Counted from the first letter of the stretch, positions 9,969 through 19,279 are shown. The stretch: 64,000 nt of DNA from Staphylococcus delphini (GCF_900636325.1 NZ_LR134263.1:1178001-1242000), one strand, 5' to 3'. Notes: generated by a model not told the origin, from the sequence alone. Program-made: numbers and translations.

Positions 9969-10325
9969 TTATTTTTTTGTTGGAAAATTTGTCATTTCTT
10001 CGCCACGATTTTGTAGATTTTCAATATGTGATTGAAGTTGTTTAATATTTGGATCGATGTCAGCTTTAAATTCACCAATCATCGTTTTCACTTCATCACC
10101 AATTGAGCCAGCAAAACTTTGGCTTTCATTTTTAATTTGAGCGATATAACGTTTAATATCATGGATACTATTTTTCATCGTATCGACTTCAAGTTCAAGT
10201 TCAGTTTTAGGTCGTGCCGCTTTTGGATTGGCGATACGTGTTTGACCATCTCTCGCCACTAAAGCCACACCTAAACCTGTTGCCACACCAGCAACAACGC
10301 CTAATGTCATTCGAACGATTTTCAT
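9969..10325 (-). CDS. YtxH domain protein
   Basis: A 118-residue small protein with an N-terminal hydrophobic, glycine-rich segment (residues 5-24, GVVAGVATGLGVALV) and a long charged helical tail, the form of YtxH-domain proteins. GAGGAAAATT precedes the ATG. B. subtilis has a similar gene (yhaH) in the same place between hit and prsA. It is probably a membrane-anchored coiled-coil protein; its role is unknown. Confidence 0.8.
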   Translation of the reverse strand: MKIVRMTLGVVAGVATGLGVALVARDGQTRIANPKAARPKTELELEVDTMKNSIHDIKRYIAQIKNESQSFAGSIGDEVKTMIGEFKADIDPNIKQLQSHIENLQNRGEEMTNFPTKK

Positions 10326-10402
10326 AATTTTCCTCCTCGGACAATTTTCTTTTATATATACCCATTTGTATATAAAATATGCGGTTTCAGTATGATTTAA
10401 TC

Positions 10403-10828
10403 TTATTCGATGTTTGAAGCAATTTGAGCTGCAATGTCTGCCTTTTGTGCATCATCAATTCGAGATTCATTTGTTTCCCAATGATAACCGAATCCATCGA
10501 TGTCATTTTCATAACGCGGAATCAAATGAAAATGAATATGGAAAACAGATTGTGATGCATATTCACCATTGTTTTGAATGATATTTAAGCCGTCTGGGTT
10601 AAATGCTTTTTTAATCGCATTCGCCACAATCGGCAATGCTTCTCCGATATGTTTCATCGTTTCAGCATCTGTTTCATAAATATTTGGTGACGGCTTTTTA
10701 GGAATGAGTAATGTATGGCCTTTAGAAACTTGAGAAATATCTAAAAATGCATAGACATCATCATTTTCGTAAACTTTAAAACTTGGAATATCGCCGTCAA
10801 TAATCTTTGAGAATATCGTTTCACTCAT
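10403..10828 (-). CDS. hit: HIT family nucleotide-binding protein
   Basis: A 141-residue histidine-triad protein. The triad HIHFHLIPR near residues 97-105 forms the nucleotide phosphate site, and FSKIIDGDIPS at the N-terminus is typical of the Hint branch. Members hydrolyse purine phosphoramidates and adenylated compounds in the cytoplasm. It is divergent from ecsA, with about 135 bases holding both promoters. Confidence 0.93.
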   Translation of the reverse strand: MSETIFSKIIDGDIPSFKVYENDDVYAFLDISQVSKGHTLLIPKKPSPNIYETDAETMKHIGEALPIVANAIKKAFNPDGLNIIQNNGEYASQSVFHIHFHLIPRYENDIDGFGYHWETNESRIDDAQKADIAAQIASNIE

Positions 10829-10963
10829 ATAGATTCCCTCATTTCTTCATTTAGTTTTATTATAGCACGTGTGACTGTTCATGTAACGATATTATCAAAT
10901 GTCTATTAAATAGCAATGGCAATCGTATTTTTGATACAATAACAGTTATGGAGGTGCAGATCA

Positions 10964-11701
10964 ATGACTGTACAAATTAAAAATTTAACGGGCGGTTATG
11001 GTAAAAAGCCTGTCATTAAAAATATAAATTTTGAACTTACGGATGGAGAAATTGTCGGTTTAATCGGCTTAAATGGTGCAGGTAAAAGTACTACAATTAA
11101 ACATATTTTAGGATTATTGACGCCGACAGAAGGTGACATGTCGATTTCAGGCATTAATATTAAAGAGGATATACATGCCTATCGACAACATTTATCCTAT
11201 ATTCCAGAAGCACCTGTCATTTACGATGCATTGACGTTAAAAGAACACATTGAAATGACAGCGATGGCGTATAGTATTGACTACGATACAGCGATGGAAC
11301 GTGCGATGCCTTTATTGAAGACGTTTCGCTTAGAAGATCAATTACACATTTTTCCGAGCCACTTTTCAAAAGGGATGAAGCAAAAAGTAATGATTATTTG
11401 CGCGTTTATTGTAGAACCGGATTTTTATATTATAGACGAGCCATTTTTAGGTCTTGATCCGATTGGCATACAGTCGATGCTGGATTTGATGGCATCTAAA
11501 AAAGAAGAAGGGCGCACAGTGTTGATGAGTACACATATTCTAGCGACGGCTGAACGGTATTGTGATCGTTTTATTATATTAGATCAAGGTGAAATCGTCG
11601 CGATGGGTGATTTGGAAGCGTTACGTCAACAAACAGCAATGCCACACGCGACGTTGGATGAAATCTACATTCATGTAACTAAAGGAGCGCAATCCTCATG
11701 A
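10964..11701 (+). CDS. ecsA: ABC transporter ATP-binding protein EcsA
   Basis: A 245-residue ABC ATPase: Walker A GLNGAGKST near residue 35, signature region FSKGMKQKV near 139 and Walker B FYIIDEPFLGLDP near 159, with the switch histidine in STHIL. GGAGGTGC lies before the ATG. It overlaps ecsB by four bases (ATGA), so the two are translationally coupled. EcsAB acts at the membrane and in relatives affects protein secretion and peptide pheromone export. TTGATACAATAACAG upstream supplies a plausible -10 region. Confidence 0.93.
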   Translation: MTVQIKNLTGGYGKKPVIKNINFELTDGEIVGLIGLNGAGKSTTIKHILGLLTPTEGDMSISGINIKEDIHAYRQHLSYIPEAPVIYDALTLKEHIEMTAMAYSIDYDTAMERAMPLLKTFRLEDQLHIFPSHFSKGMKQKVMIICAFIVEPDFYIIDEPFLGLDPIGIQSMLDLMASKKEEGRTVLMSTHILATAERYCDRFIILDQGEIVAMGDLEALRQQTAMPHATLDEIYIHVTKGAQSS

Positions 11702-12912
11702 AAACGGCGAGACAACTTTTTCGAGAGCGTCTAAATGCTGAGCGAAAAGAAAAAAATCACTATAATAAATTTATTTTCAACGGTCATTTTGCAGTGTTTC
11801 TCGTCATATTATTAGGTGCGTTCATATTGGGATATGGTCAATGGTTAAAACATGTACCTGAAGGCATCAATTACGCACTATGGATATCCATTGTATTGTC
11901 TATCACATCCATTTTCCCTTTAAAAACGTTGTTAGAAGATGCTGACCGTTTATTTTTACTTCCTTTCGAACGTCAAATGAAAGCGTATATGCGTGACAGT
12001 ATCATATTTAGTTATTTTTCAAGGTTACCACTACAAATCTTAATGCTGATCGTGTTTTATCCACTTATACACACGGTTTATCCTGACCGTTTTGCGGCCT
12101 TCATTGTGACAATTGTGTTAGCCATCATTTTACCGTTAGTAGGGCTATGCTTAAAGTGGGAATGGTACCGCTACAGACTTGAAAATTGGTCTGTTCAACT
12201 CGTTCTCTTCATTTTCAATCTAGGTGGCTACTATGTCATGTTGGCAGCTTTTGACTTATCAGCTATCATCGCTGTCGTGGGCATCATCGCTTTATGTGTA
12301 TTGCTGAACAGGTTGAATGTCAATCAACTGTTTCCATGGGAGTCCATGATTAAACGCGCACATCAACATCGCATGAACTATTATAAATTCGTGAACATGT
12401 TTACAGATGTTAAAGGCATGCAAGAACAAGCTGTTCGTCGTCGTTATCTTGATTTTATGTTAAAAACACCGAAACCATTTGACTCAACACAACTTTATCC
12501 ATTTTTATTTAAGCGTAACTTTTTACGTGGTAAAGACGCATTAAACATGACATTGCGTTTAGTGGTGATTTGTGGATTCATCATGGTCTGGTTAAATCAT
12601 CCATGGGTCAATGCAGTCATCGGGAGTTTGGTGATGTATATGATTGTGTTACAAATGTCCCAATTTTATACTCAAGAGGCGTATAGTTTATGGCCGCAAG
12701 TTTGGCCGGTGTCAGAATTGTATGTGATAGAAGGTTATCGAAAATTTTTACAACAAACTGTACTCATCATAGGTATCTTATTCAGTATCGTCTATGTGTT
12801 ACTCCATGTGACCCAGTTTTATTTCATCATCTTCTTTTTTATCGTCGGTTATTTCACCATCCGTAGTACGATTAAAAAATTGAAATATCAAGAAAGTTTA
12901 TTGAAAGATTAA
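11698..12912 (+). CDS. ecsB: ABC transporter permease EcsB
   Basis: A 404-residue membrane protein with about eight hydrophobic helices (clear ones near residues 32-48, 60-77, 108-127, 133-150, 165-198, 290-320 and 352-390). The sequence matches EcsB, the membrane partner of EcsA. The start overlaps the ecsA stop. A strong terminator follows, shared with the convergent traP. Confidence 0.92.
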   Translation: MKTARQLFRERLNAERKEKNHYNKFIFNGHFAVFLVILLGAFILGYGQWLKHVPEGINYALWISIVLSITSIFPLKTLLEDADRLFLLPFERQMKAYMRDSIIFSYFSRLPLQILMLIVFYPLIHTVYPDRFAAFIVTIVLAIILPLVGLCLKWEWYRYRLENWSVQLVLFIFNLGGYYVMLAAFDLSAIIAVVGIIALCVLLNRLNVNQLFPWESMIKRAHQHRMNYYKFVNMFTDVKGMQEQAVRRRYLDFMLKTPKPFDSTQLYPFLFKRNFLRGKDALNMTLRLVVICGFIMVWLNHPWVNAVIGSLVMYMIVLQMSQFYTQEAYSLWPQVWPVSELYVIEGYRKFLQQTVLIIGILFSIVYVLLHVTQFYFIIFFFIVGYFTIRSTIKKLKYQESLLKD

Positions 12913-12916
12913 ATAG

Positions 12917-12949
12917 AAAACAGGCTGGAATCACCCAGCCTGTTTTTTT
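12917..12949. terminator. bidirectional terminator between ecsB and traP
   Basis: AAAACAGGCTGG pairs with CCAGCCTGTTTT around a short loop, A-run on the left and T-run on the right, placed exactly between two converging genes. Confidence 0.9.
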
Positions 12950-12950
12950 A

Positions 12951-13457
12951 TCATTCCTCTTCTGAAATTGGATAAAAGAATTGTTCTAAGTATGAAGCGT
13001 GTGCACTTGATGATCCTGCAAGTGGACGCACAGCTTCTTTAGAGAAATGTTCACGGAATGCCGAAGATTTTTTGTAGTCTTCATAAGCTTTACGTGATGA
13101 AAATCCTAAAAATACTTTATAAATATTGCTCTGTATAGGTTTTAATAATCGGTAAGTATTGAAACCCTCATATTCATCTAAGTGAGGAAGATAGCTCTCG
13201 AGTTTCTTTTCTAACTGATATTTATGATCTTCAGTCGTTGGTATCGATATTAACGCATGAAAATCATCACTTGAAATTGAACCTAAGCGTGTTAAAACGC
13301 GGAATCTTTTAGGTTGTTGGAAAATTGTCTCTCCATTTGTCTCCTCAATCATGACAGATTGATCGTTACCAGAAAAAATAAATAAATCATGTGTTTCATT
13401 GTTACGTTGGATTTGATTTAAATACCCGTAAGTACCGTATGTGATATAAAATTTCAT
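12951..13457 (-). CDS. traP: TRAP, antibiotic biosynthesis monooxygenase-like protein
   Basis: A 168-residue protein matching staphylococcal TRAP (target of RNAIII-activating protein). The C-terminal half (about residues 68-160) has the ABM ferredoxin-like fold. Histidines near 67, 78 and 154 occupy the positions once proposed as phosphorylation sites. A GGAGGAAC-type site precedes the ATG. It borders ecsAB in all staphylococci. The old claim that TRAP controls agr was not upheld by later work, so the role is open; a stress or heme-linked function has been proposed. Confidence 0.88.
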   Translation of the reverse strand: MKFYITYGTYGYLNQIQRNNETHDLFIFSGNDQSVMIEETNGETIFQQPKRFRVLTRLGSISSDDFHALISIPTTEDHKYQLEKKLESYLPHLDEYEGFNTYRLLKPIQSNIYKVFLGFSSRKAYEDYKKSSAFREHFSKEAVRPLAGSSSAHASYLEQFFYPISEEE

Positions 13458-13768
13458 GGCATGTTCCTCCTTGCTTCATTCTATTATAAGTTTTTCTCAT
13501 TTAAATCACCACTAAAAAATACTTAATTCTCCCTTAACTTAAGTGACTATTTTTGAACGACTTATTCAAGTCACATGATTGATCAAATATCCTTTAAATA
13601 TGCATTGATTAAGGCATGAAAACCTTTTCAAAATAGGAAGACATCATGGTCGAAATCCTTTATTCATATGTACATTTTAAATTTTTATGACATTTGAGCC
13701 AGATACTGATGATAGAGGGACTCGATATGATATATTAATAAAGAATGACGTTGTTTAAGGAGGAACAT

Positions 13769-14803
13769 ATGGGTACGACAAAAAACGATACAATTTTGCG
13801 TGCGATTAAAGGAGAAGCAGTCTCTCATACCCCTGTATGGTTTATGAGACAGGCGGGACGTTCGCAACCAGAATATCGCAAATTAAAAGAAAAATACTCA
13901 CTTTTTGACATTACACATCAACCAGAATTATGTGCTTATGTCACTGCACTACCGGTTGAACAATACGACACAGATGCAGCGGTATTATATAAAGATATTA
14001 TGACACCATTAAAATCAATCGGTGTAGACGTTGATATTAAATCTGGCATTGGACCCGTCATTGCTAATCCGATTCGACAAATGTCCGATGTGGAAGCATT
14101 AGGTCAAATCAATCCAGAGCGCGATGTCCCTTATGTTTTAGACACAATCAAATTATTGACTGAAGAAAAATTAAATGTCCCATTGATTGGCTTTACAGGT
14201 GCGCCATTTACTTTAGCGAGTTATATGATTGAAGGTGGCCCATCTAAAAACTACAATCAAACGAAAGCGCTGATGTATAGTGATGAAGCGACATGGTTTA
14301 AATTAATGGACGTGTTGACAGACATGTCGATTCGTTATGTTGGTGCACAAGTAAAAGCAGGTGCACAGCTCATTCAAGTGTTTGATTCATGGGTAGGGGC
14401 TTTGAATCAACCAGACTATGACTACTATATTAAGCCATGTATGAAAAAACTGATTACAGGGATTAAAGCATACAACGTCCCTGTCATTATGTTTGGTGTG
14501 GGGGCAAGCCATTTAATAGAGTCATGGAATGCTTTACCTATCGATGTCTTAGGGCTAGATTGGCGTACATCGATTAATGAAGCACGTGCCAAAGGGGTTT
14601 CAAAAGCATTACAAGGCAATTTAGATCCAAGTATTTTATTGGCGCCGTGGGAAGTCATTGAAGCACGCTTGAAACCGATTTTAGATCAAGGGATGGCTCA
14701 CGGACGACACATTTTCAATTTAGGTCACGGGGTCTTTCCTGAAGTGAAACCGGAAACGTTAAAACGTGTGGCTCAATTTGTACATGACTATACAAAACGT
14801 TAA
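13769..14803 (+). CDS. hemE: uroporphyrinogen decarboxylase HemE
   Basis: A 344-residue enzyme removing four acetate carboxyls from uroporphyrinogen III to give coproporphyrinogen III. The start at 13769 follows AAGGAGGAACAT; eight codons upstream in frame lack a site. The family N-terminal signature [10 protein letters not shown] and the later [13 protein letters not shown] stretch are present. It is the first gene of hemE-hemH-hemY, the coproporphyrin-dependent heme pathway of Gram-positives. A -10-like TATGATATATT lies about 40 bases upstream. Confidence 0.96.
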   Translation: MGTTKNDTILRAIKGEAVSHTPVWFMRQAGRSQPEYRKLKEKYSLFDITHQPELCAYVTALPVEQYDTDAAVLYKDIMTPLKSIGVDVDIKSGIGPVIANPIRQMSDVEALGQINPERDVPYVLDTIKLLTEEKLNVPLIGFTGAPFTLASYMIEGGPSKNYNQTKALMYSDEATWFKLMDVLTDMSIRYVGAQVKAGAQLIQVFDSWVGALNQPDYDYYIKPCMKKLITGIKAYNVPVIMFGVGASHLIESWNALPIDVLGLDWRTSINEARAKGVSKALQGNLDPSILLAPWEVIEARLKPILDQGMAHGRHIFNLGHGVFPEVKPETLKRVAQFVHDYTKR

Positions 14804-14840
14804 GTTGCAAGAATCGAGTATATAAAGGATGGATTAAAAG

Positions 14841-15773
14841 ATGAAAAAACAAATAGGATTATTAGTGATGGCATACGGGACACCTTACAAAAAGAGTGAC
14901 ATCGAACCGTATTATACCGACATTAGACACGGTAGAAAGCCATCTGAAGAAGAGTTGAATGATCTCATTTCACGCTATGAGGCGATTGGGGGGCTGTCGC
15001 CGTTAGCAGGAACGACTGAACGTCAAGCAGAAGCAATTCAGAAGGCGCTAAATGAGACTTATGAAGATGTTGAATTCAAGTTGTATATCGGATTGAAACA
15101 TATTCACCCATTTATTGAAGATGCTGTGACACAAATGAATGAAGACGGTATTAAAGAAGCAGTAACAGTCGTTTTAGCACCGCATTTTTCTAATTTCTCA
15201 ATAGCATCATACAATCGTCGTGCTAAAGAAAAGGCTGATACGTTTGGCATTCAGTTGCATCATGTTCAACATTATTATCAACAGCAACAATTTATCGATT
15301 ACTGGACGATGCGTGTGAATGAAACTTTAGAAAATATTCCACAAGAAGAACACGCCAAAACAGTTCTCGTCGTATCAGCACACAGTTTGCCTGAAAAAAT
15401 GATTAAAGAAAGTAATGACCCATATCCATTTGAATTAGAAGACACAGCACGTTTAATTCAAGAACAGTCAGTAATTGAAAATGTTGCAGTGGGTTGGCAA
15501 TCAGAAGGTAACACAGGTACACCGTGGTTAGGGCCTGATGTTCAAGATTTAACGCGTGACTTATTCGAACAAAAAGGATACCAACATTTCATTTATACAC
15601 CAGTTGGTTTTGTTGCAGAACATTTAGAAGTGTTATATGACAACGATTACGAGTGTAAAGTGGTTTGTGATGCAGTCGGCGCAACTTATCATCGCCCACC
15701 TATGCCTGACACACATCCATTGTTTATCGGTGCAATTGTGAGTGAAATTACAAAAACTTTTCCGAAAGCGTGA
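14841..15773 (+). CDS. hemH: coproporphyrin ferrochelatase (CpfC/HemH)
   Basis: A 310-residue ferrochelatase that inserts iron into coproporphyrin III. The iron-site histidine sits in VVSAHSLPEK near residue 182 and the acidic partner in the VGWQSEGNTGTPWLGPD segment near 225-241. The length fits monomeric Gram-positive enzymes. It begins 38 bases after hemE, and its stop lies six bases before the hemY ATG, indicating one operon. Confidence 0.95.
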   Translation: MKKQIGLLVMAYGTPYKKSDIEPYYTDIRHGRKPSEEELNDLISRYEAIGGLSPLAGTTERQAEAIQKALNETYEDVEFKLYIGLKHIHPFIEDAVTQMNEDGIKEAVTVVLAPHFSNFSIASYNRRAKEKADTFGIQLHHVQHYYQQQQFIDYWTMRVNETLENIPQEEHAKTVLVVSAHSLPEKMIKESNDPYPFELEDTARLIQEQSVIENVAVGWQSEGNTGTPWLGPDVQDLTRDLFEQKGYQHFIYTPVGFVAEHLEVLYDNDYECKVVCDAVGATYHRPPMPDTHPLFIGAIVSEITKTFPKA

Positions 15774-15778
15774 GAAAC

Positions 15779-17182
15779 ATGACAAATGTAGCAATCATTG
15801 GTGCGGGTATAACAGGTTTATCGAGCGCATACTTTATTAAACAAATGTACCCGCATGTGAATGTAACGATTTATGAAGCAACAGAGCGACCTGGTGGCAA
15901 AATTAAAACGGTACAACGCGATGGCTATACGATTGAACTCGGCCCCGAATCTTATTTAGGTCGCAAAACGATAATGACTGAAGTGGCCAAAGCGGTAGGG
16001 ATGACAGATGATGATATCGTGACGAATGAAACGGGTCAGTCTTATATTTTTGCCGATGATACGTTATATCCAATTCCTGGTGGCGCAATTCTAGGTGTTC
16101 CAACAGATTTGAAGCCGTTTATGTCGACGAAACTAATCTCAATGAAGGGGAAGTTCCGTGCATTAAAAGACTTAACGATGAAACCGATTGAGATGGAAAA
16201 CGAAGACATGTCGGTAGGAGAATTTTTCAGAACGCGCTTGGGTGATGAGGTACTCGAAAATTTAATTGAACCTTTACTCAGTGGGATATATGGCACAGAC
16301 ATTGATCAATTGAGTTTGATGAGTACGTTTCCAAACTTTAAAGCATTAGAGGAAGAACACGGCAGTATCATTAAAGGGATGCAGCATGTCAAAAAAGAAA
16401 GGCAACAACAGGCACAGCACAATCAACAGGGCCCACAAGGACAATTTAAGCAATTCAGACATGGTTTGAATGACTTTGTGAACAAACTTGAACAATGGCT
16501 TAAAGCGCATGATGTGACATTTCATTATAAAACACCCGTGCATGATTTAATTGGCACACAAAAAGGTTATTTCGTTGAGTTAAATGACGAATCGCGTACA
16601 TTTTATGATGGTGTTATTGTCGCAACGCCACATCAAGTGTTTAGAGAGTGGTTTAGTACTGATCCGATATTTGATTATTTTTCAGAATTAGAAGCATCGT
16701 CTGTCGCTACGATTGTCTTTGCGTTTGATGAAGCCAATATTGAAAATACGTATGACGGTACAGGATTTGTAATTGCGAGAACGAGTACAACGGATATTAC
16801 TGCGTGTACATGGACTACTAAAAAATGGCCACATACGACACCAGAAGGCAAAGTACTTATTCGCGCATATGTCGGCAAACAAGGTGATAACATCGTCAAT
16901 GAAAAAACAGATGAAGAACTGGTAGCAATCGCCAAAAACGACTTACAACAAATGATGACATTTCACGGCGAACCTGACTTTACAATCGTGAATAAAATGC
17001 CATGTGCAAGTCCTCAATATCATGTCGGTCATATTGCTCGAATTAAAGCGATACAACAACATATTTGTGACAATTATCAACATTTACAAATTACAGGTGC
17101 ACCGTTTGAAGCGGTTGGATTGCCAGACTGTATTCGACAAGCAGAAACAGCAGTCCAACAACTGTTGTCACGAATTGGATAA
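15779..17182 (+). CDS. hemY: coproporphyrinogen III oxidase (CgoX/HemY)
   Basis: A 467-residue flavoenzyme oxidising coproporphyrinogen III to coproporphyrin III. The N-terminal FAD motif is VAIIGAGITGLSSAYF, with ERPGGKIKT following and ELGPESYLG at the substrate region. I chose ATG 15779; a GTG at 15770 overlaps the hemH stop but adds only three residues. A glutamine-rich insertion (residues about 205-220, QQQAQHNQQGPQGQ) looks like a species-specific loop. Last gene of the heme operon, ending at a terminator. Confidence 0.93.
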   Translation: MTNVAIIGAGITGLSSAYFIKQMYPHVNVTIYEATERPGGKIKTVQRDGYTIELGPESYLGRKTIMTEVAKAVGMTDDDIVTNETGQSYIFADDTLYPIPGGAILGVPTDLKPFMSTKLISMKGKFRALKDLTMKPIEMENEDMSVGEFFRTRLGDEVLENLIEPLLSGIYGTDIDQLSLMSTFPNFKALEEEHGSIIKGMQHVKKERQQQAQHNQQGPQGQFKQFRHGLNDFVNKLEQWLKAHDVTFHYKTPVHDLIGTQKGYFVELNDESRTFYDGVIVATPHQVFREWFSTDPIFDYFSELEASSVATIVFAFDEANIENTYDGTGFVIARTSTTDITACTWTTKKWPHTTPEGKVLIRAYVGKQGDNIVNEKTDEELVAIAKNDLQQMMTFHGEPDFTIVNKMPCASPQYHVGHIARIKAIQQHICDNYQHLQITGAPFEAVGLPDCIRQAETAVQQLLSRIG

Positions 17183-17190
17183 ATGATAAG

Positions 17191-17218
17191 AAAAGCTGCG
17201 AGATGTTGCAGCTTTTTT
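17191..17218 (+). terminator. hemEHY terminator
   Basis: AAAGCTGC pairs with GCAGCTTT over an eight-base loop, followed by T residues. Confidence 0.9.
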
Positions 17219-17436
17219 CATTTTCATGCGGATGGTGACTCACCACATTGTTTAATATGTATAAAAGCATTTGACGGTCTTTCGGTATAACTTAACTCAA
17301 ATTTGAACATAATTTTTAAAGTTTTGTGATAGCACTCTATTATTTGACGTTTTTAAAAATTTATGTTTTCAAATGGATATATTGATTTATGATATGATAA
17401 TAGTGTTGAATCTATAGAAAGAAGGCGTTTTGTATC

Positions 17437-17991
17437 GTGACAAAGCTATATATTGTGCATGGTTACCAAGCCGATGCATCAAAGCATTGGTTTCCATGGT
17501 TAAAGCAAACACTTGAAATTGAGGGACATGATGTAGAAGTGCTCAATTTACCTCATTCACATGAACCCAATGTCAAAGAATGGCTCACATACATGCATCA
17601 AACGATTCCTAAAGTCGATGCAGATACTATTTTCGTTGCACATAGTTTGGGCGTCATTACAACCTTGAAATTTTTAAACGATATCGATGTATCAAAGGTA
17701 GGGGGCATTGCGATGGTTTCTGGCTTCAAAGATAAGTTAGAAGGCATAGAAACTTTGGATGCCTTTATTGAACAAGATATCGATTTCGAACAGCTTAAAC
17801 ATAAGATCATTAAACGTTTTGGGATTGCTTCTAAAACAGATGACATCGTGCCATATACGTTAACAGCTGAACTGTGTGAGGCACTTGATGCTAAATTTTA
17901 TTTACAAGAAGAGGGGGGCCATTTTATTGAAAAAGATGGCTATGATACTTTCTTGTTTTTGAAAAATAAAATATTAAAAAACTTCGATTAA
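17437..17991 (+). CDS. RBBP9/YdeN-like serine hydrolase
   Basis: A 184-residue alpha/beta hydrolase of the RBBP9 type. The nucleophile motif is VAHSLGV (serine near residue 69); the acid is in TDDIVPY near 130 and the histidine in GGHF near 165, so the triad is complete. The start is GTG at 17437 behind GAAAGAAGGCG. TTTGACG and TATGATAAT upstream resemble a sigma-A promoter. Substrate unknown. Confidence 0.85.
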   Translation: MTKLYIVHGYQADASKHWFPWLKQTLEIEGHDVEVLNLPHSHEPNVKEWLTYMHQTIPKVDADTIFVAHSLGVITTLKFLNDIDVSKVGGIAMVSGFKDKLEGIETLDAFIEQDIDFEQLKHKIIKRFGIASKTDDIVPYTLTAELCEALDAKFYLQEEGGHFIEKDGYDTFLFLKNKILKNFD

Positions 17992-18025
17992 AATATGACG
18001 AATTCGTAAATATATAGTAATTTGC

Positions 18026-18054
18026 TTGATTTTTTAGGCTAACCTAAATATAAT
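18026..18054 (+). promoter_or_regulatory. sigma-A promoter of a putative small RNA
   Basis: TTGATT at 18026-18031 and a perfect TATAAT at 18049-18054 are 17 bases apart. No open frame follows before the terminator ending at 18158. Confidence 0.65.
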
Positions 18055-18060
18055 ATAGGT

Positions 18061-18158
18061 GTAGGATACAATTCTACATAATATTTGTATTCTCCTAATC
18101 ATGTTTAAGATTCCATTTACTCTCAAGGTCCTCCTTTCACCTTGAGAGTCTTTTTTTG
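18061..18158 (+). ncRNA. candidate small RNA with an anti-Shine-Dalgarno loop
   Basis: A promoter-like pair points into about 98 bases without a gene, ending in a strong terminator (ACTCTCAAGG/CCTTGAGAGT and seven T). The 11-base hairpin loop reads TCCTCCTTTCA, complementary to AGGAGG ribosome binding sites. That is the architecture of staphylococcal trans-acting small RNAs that use a C-rich loop. I cannot assign it to a named RNA from sequence alone. A trailer of the hydrolase gene at 17437 is the alternative. Confidence 0.55.
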
Positions 18159-18277
18159 TAGTTGTTTAAGTGCTGATTTTAACTTGTGTGACAGAGAAGA
18201 GGGAAGTTAATTCATCACTTTAGGTATTTTTTTTGCCAAAAAGTATTTAAATTACACATATTTTTAATGATAACATG

Positions 18278-18306
18278 TTGACGTTTTTAATAGTTAAATA
18301 TATACT
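18278..18306 (+). promoter_or_regulatory. promoter of the first tRNA-Glu
   Basis: TTGACG at 18278-18283 and TATACT at 18301-18306 with a 17-base spacer, 30 bases before the mature tRNA start. Confidence 0.75.
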
Positions 18307-18335
18307 TAAAAAGTCCTTTACAGTTCTAATGATTT

Positions 18336-18407
18336 GGCTCCTTGGTCAAGCGGTTAAGACACCGCCCTTTCACGGCGGTAACACGGGTTCGAGTCCCGTA
18401 GGAGTCA
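18336..18407 (+). tRNA. tRNA-Glu (TTC)
   Basis: A 72-base cloverleaf. The acceptor arms GGCTCCT and AGGAGTC pair, the anticodon loop CTTTCAC gives TTC, and the T-arm is GGGTTCGAGTCCC. No CCA is encoded. Confidence 0.97.
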
Positions 18408-18457
18408 TCACAACTTTTTTAATTAGAAATTTTTATTTTAAAAAAATTAAAAAATTG

Positions 18458-18486
18458 TTGACATTAGATTGATAGTTTGTTATGAT
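18458..18486 (+). promoter_or_regulatory. promoter of the main tRNA run
   Basis: TTGACA at 18458-18463 and TATGAT at 18481-18486, 17 bases apart. It lies between tRNA-Glu and the next six closely packed tRNA genes, which suggests a second transcription start. Confidence 0.75.
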
Positions 18487-18517
18487 AATTAAGTAAGTGA
18501 TTTACAAATACTATTAT

Positions 18518-18591
<74 letters not shown>

Positions 18592-18602
18592 TTTTTATAA
18601 GT

Positions 18603-18679
18603 GGTCCCGTAGTGGAGCGGTTTAACACGCCTGCCTGTCACGCAGGAGATCGCGGGTTCGATTCCCGTCGGGACCGCCA
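18603..18679 (+). tRNA. tRNA-Asp (GTC)
   Basis: Acceptor arms GGTCCCG and CGGGACC; anticodon loop CTGTCAC gives GTC; G discriminator with an encoded CCA at 18677-18679. Confidence 0.97.
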
Positions 18680-18689
18680 TTATTAAAAT

Positions 18690-18762
18690 GGTTCAGTAGC
18701 TCAGTCGGTAGAGCAAAGGACTGAAAATCCTTGTGTCGGCGGTTCGATTCCGTCCTGAACCA
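18690..18762 (+). tRNA. tRNA-Phe (GAA)
   Basis: Acceptor arms GGTTCAG and CTGAACC; anticodon loop CTGAAAA gives GAA; A discriminator, no encoded CCA. Confidence 0.97.
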
Positions 18763-18775
18763 CTTCTTAAATCAC

Positions 18776-18849
18776 GGCGGTTGTGGCGAAGTGGTTAACG
18801 CATCGGATTGTGGTTCCGACATTCGTGGGTTCGATTCCCATCAACCGCC
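18776..18849 (+). tRNA. tRNA-His (GTG)
   Basis: Eight-base-pair acceptor including the extra G at position -1 typical of tRNA-His (18776); anticodon loop TTGTGGT gives GTG; ends ACCGCC. Confidence 0.97.
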
Positions 18850-18868
18850 TATATCGTTTATTTTTCAT

Positions 18869-18942
18869 GCGGGTGTAGTTTAATGGCAAAACCTCAGCCT
18901 TCCAAGCTGATGTTGTGGGTTCGATTCCCATCACCCGCTCCA
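18869..18942 (+). tRNA. tRNA-Gly (TCC)
   Basis: Acceptor arms GCGGGTG and CACCCGC; anticodon TCC in CTTCCAA; T discriminator and encoded CCA at 18940-18942. Confidence 0.97.
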
Positions 18943-18949
18943 TTGTTAT

Positions 18950-19024
18950 TCCACAGTAGCTCAGTGGTAGAGCTATCGGCTGTTAACCGATCGGTCGTAG
19001 GTTCGAGTCCTACCTGTGGAGCCA
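18950..19024 (+). tRNA. tRNA-Asn (GTT)
   Basis: Acceptor arms TCCACAG and CTGTGGA; anticodon loop CTGTTAA gives GTT; G discriminator, encoded CCA to 19024. Confidence 0.97.
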
Positions 19025-19025
19025 T

Positions 19026-19097
19026 GGCCCCTTGGTCAAGCGGTTAAGACACCGCCCTTTCACGGCGGTAACACGGGTTCGAGTCCCGTAGGGGTCA
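19026..19097 (+). tRNA. tRNA-Glu (TTC), second copy
   Basis: Identical to the copy at 18336 except for a compensated acceptor change (GGCCCCT/AGGGGTC in place of GGCTCCT/AGGAGTC). Starts two bases after tRNA-Asn. Confidence 0.97.
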
Positions 19098-19100
19098 TAT

Positions 19101-19132
19101 AATCAGAAGTGAAATATCGCTTCTGATTTTTT
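19101..19132 (+). terminator. terminator of the tRNA run
   Basis: AATCAGAAG pairs with CTTCTGATT over a ten-base loop, followed by T residues. It separates the run from tRNA-Ser. Confidence 0.85.
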
Positions 19133-19146
19133 ATATTTTATAAGGT

Positions 19147-19235
19147 GGAGAGTTGTCCGAGTTGGCCGAAGGAGCACGCCTGGAAAGTGTGTAGGCGCCA
19201 CAAGCGTCTCGAGGGTTCGAATCCCTTGCTCTCCG
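19147..19235 (+). tRNA. tRNA-Ser (GGA)
   Basis: An 89-base type II tRNA with a long variable arm. Acceptor GGAGAGT/GCTCTCC, anticodon loop CTGGAAA gives GGA, G discriminator. It is the last tRNA before the accessory region, and its 3' end is duplicated downstream. Confidence 0.96.
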
Positions 19236-19238
19236 TAA
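19225..19238 (+). repeat. left copy of a tRNA-Ser 3'-end repeat (att-like)
   Basis: CTTGCTCTCCGTAA, the last 11 bases of tRNA-Ser plus three, recurs exactly at 19605-19618. A tRNA 3' end is the usual site for integrase-driven insertion. Confidence 0.5.
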
Positions 19239-19239
19239 T

Positions 19240-19279
19240 GAGCCGAAAAAGTTTAAACTACTTTTTCGGCTCTCTTTTT
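19240..19279 (+). terminator. tRNA-Ser terminator
   Basis: GAGCCGAAAAAGT pairs with ACTTTTTCGGCTC over seven bases, then TCTTTTT. Confidence 0.92.
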
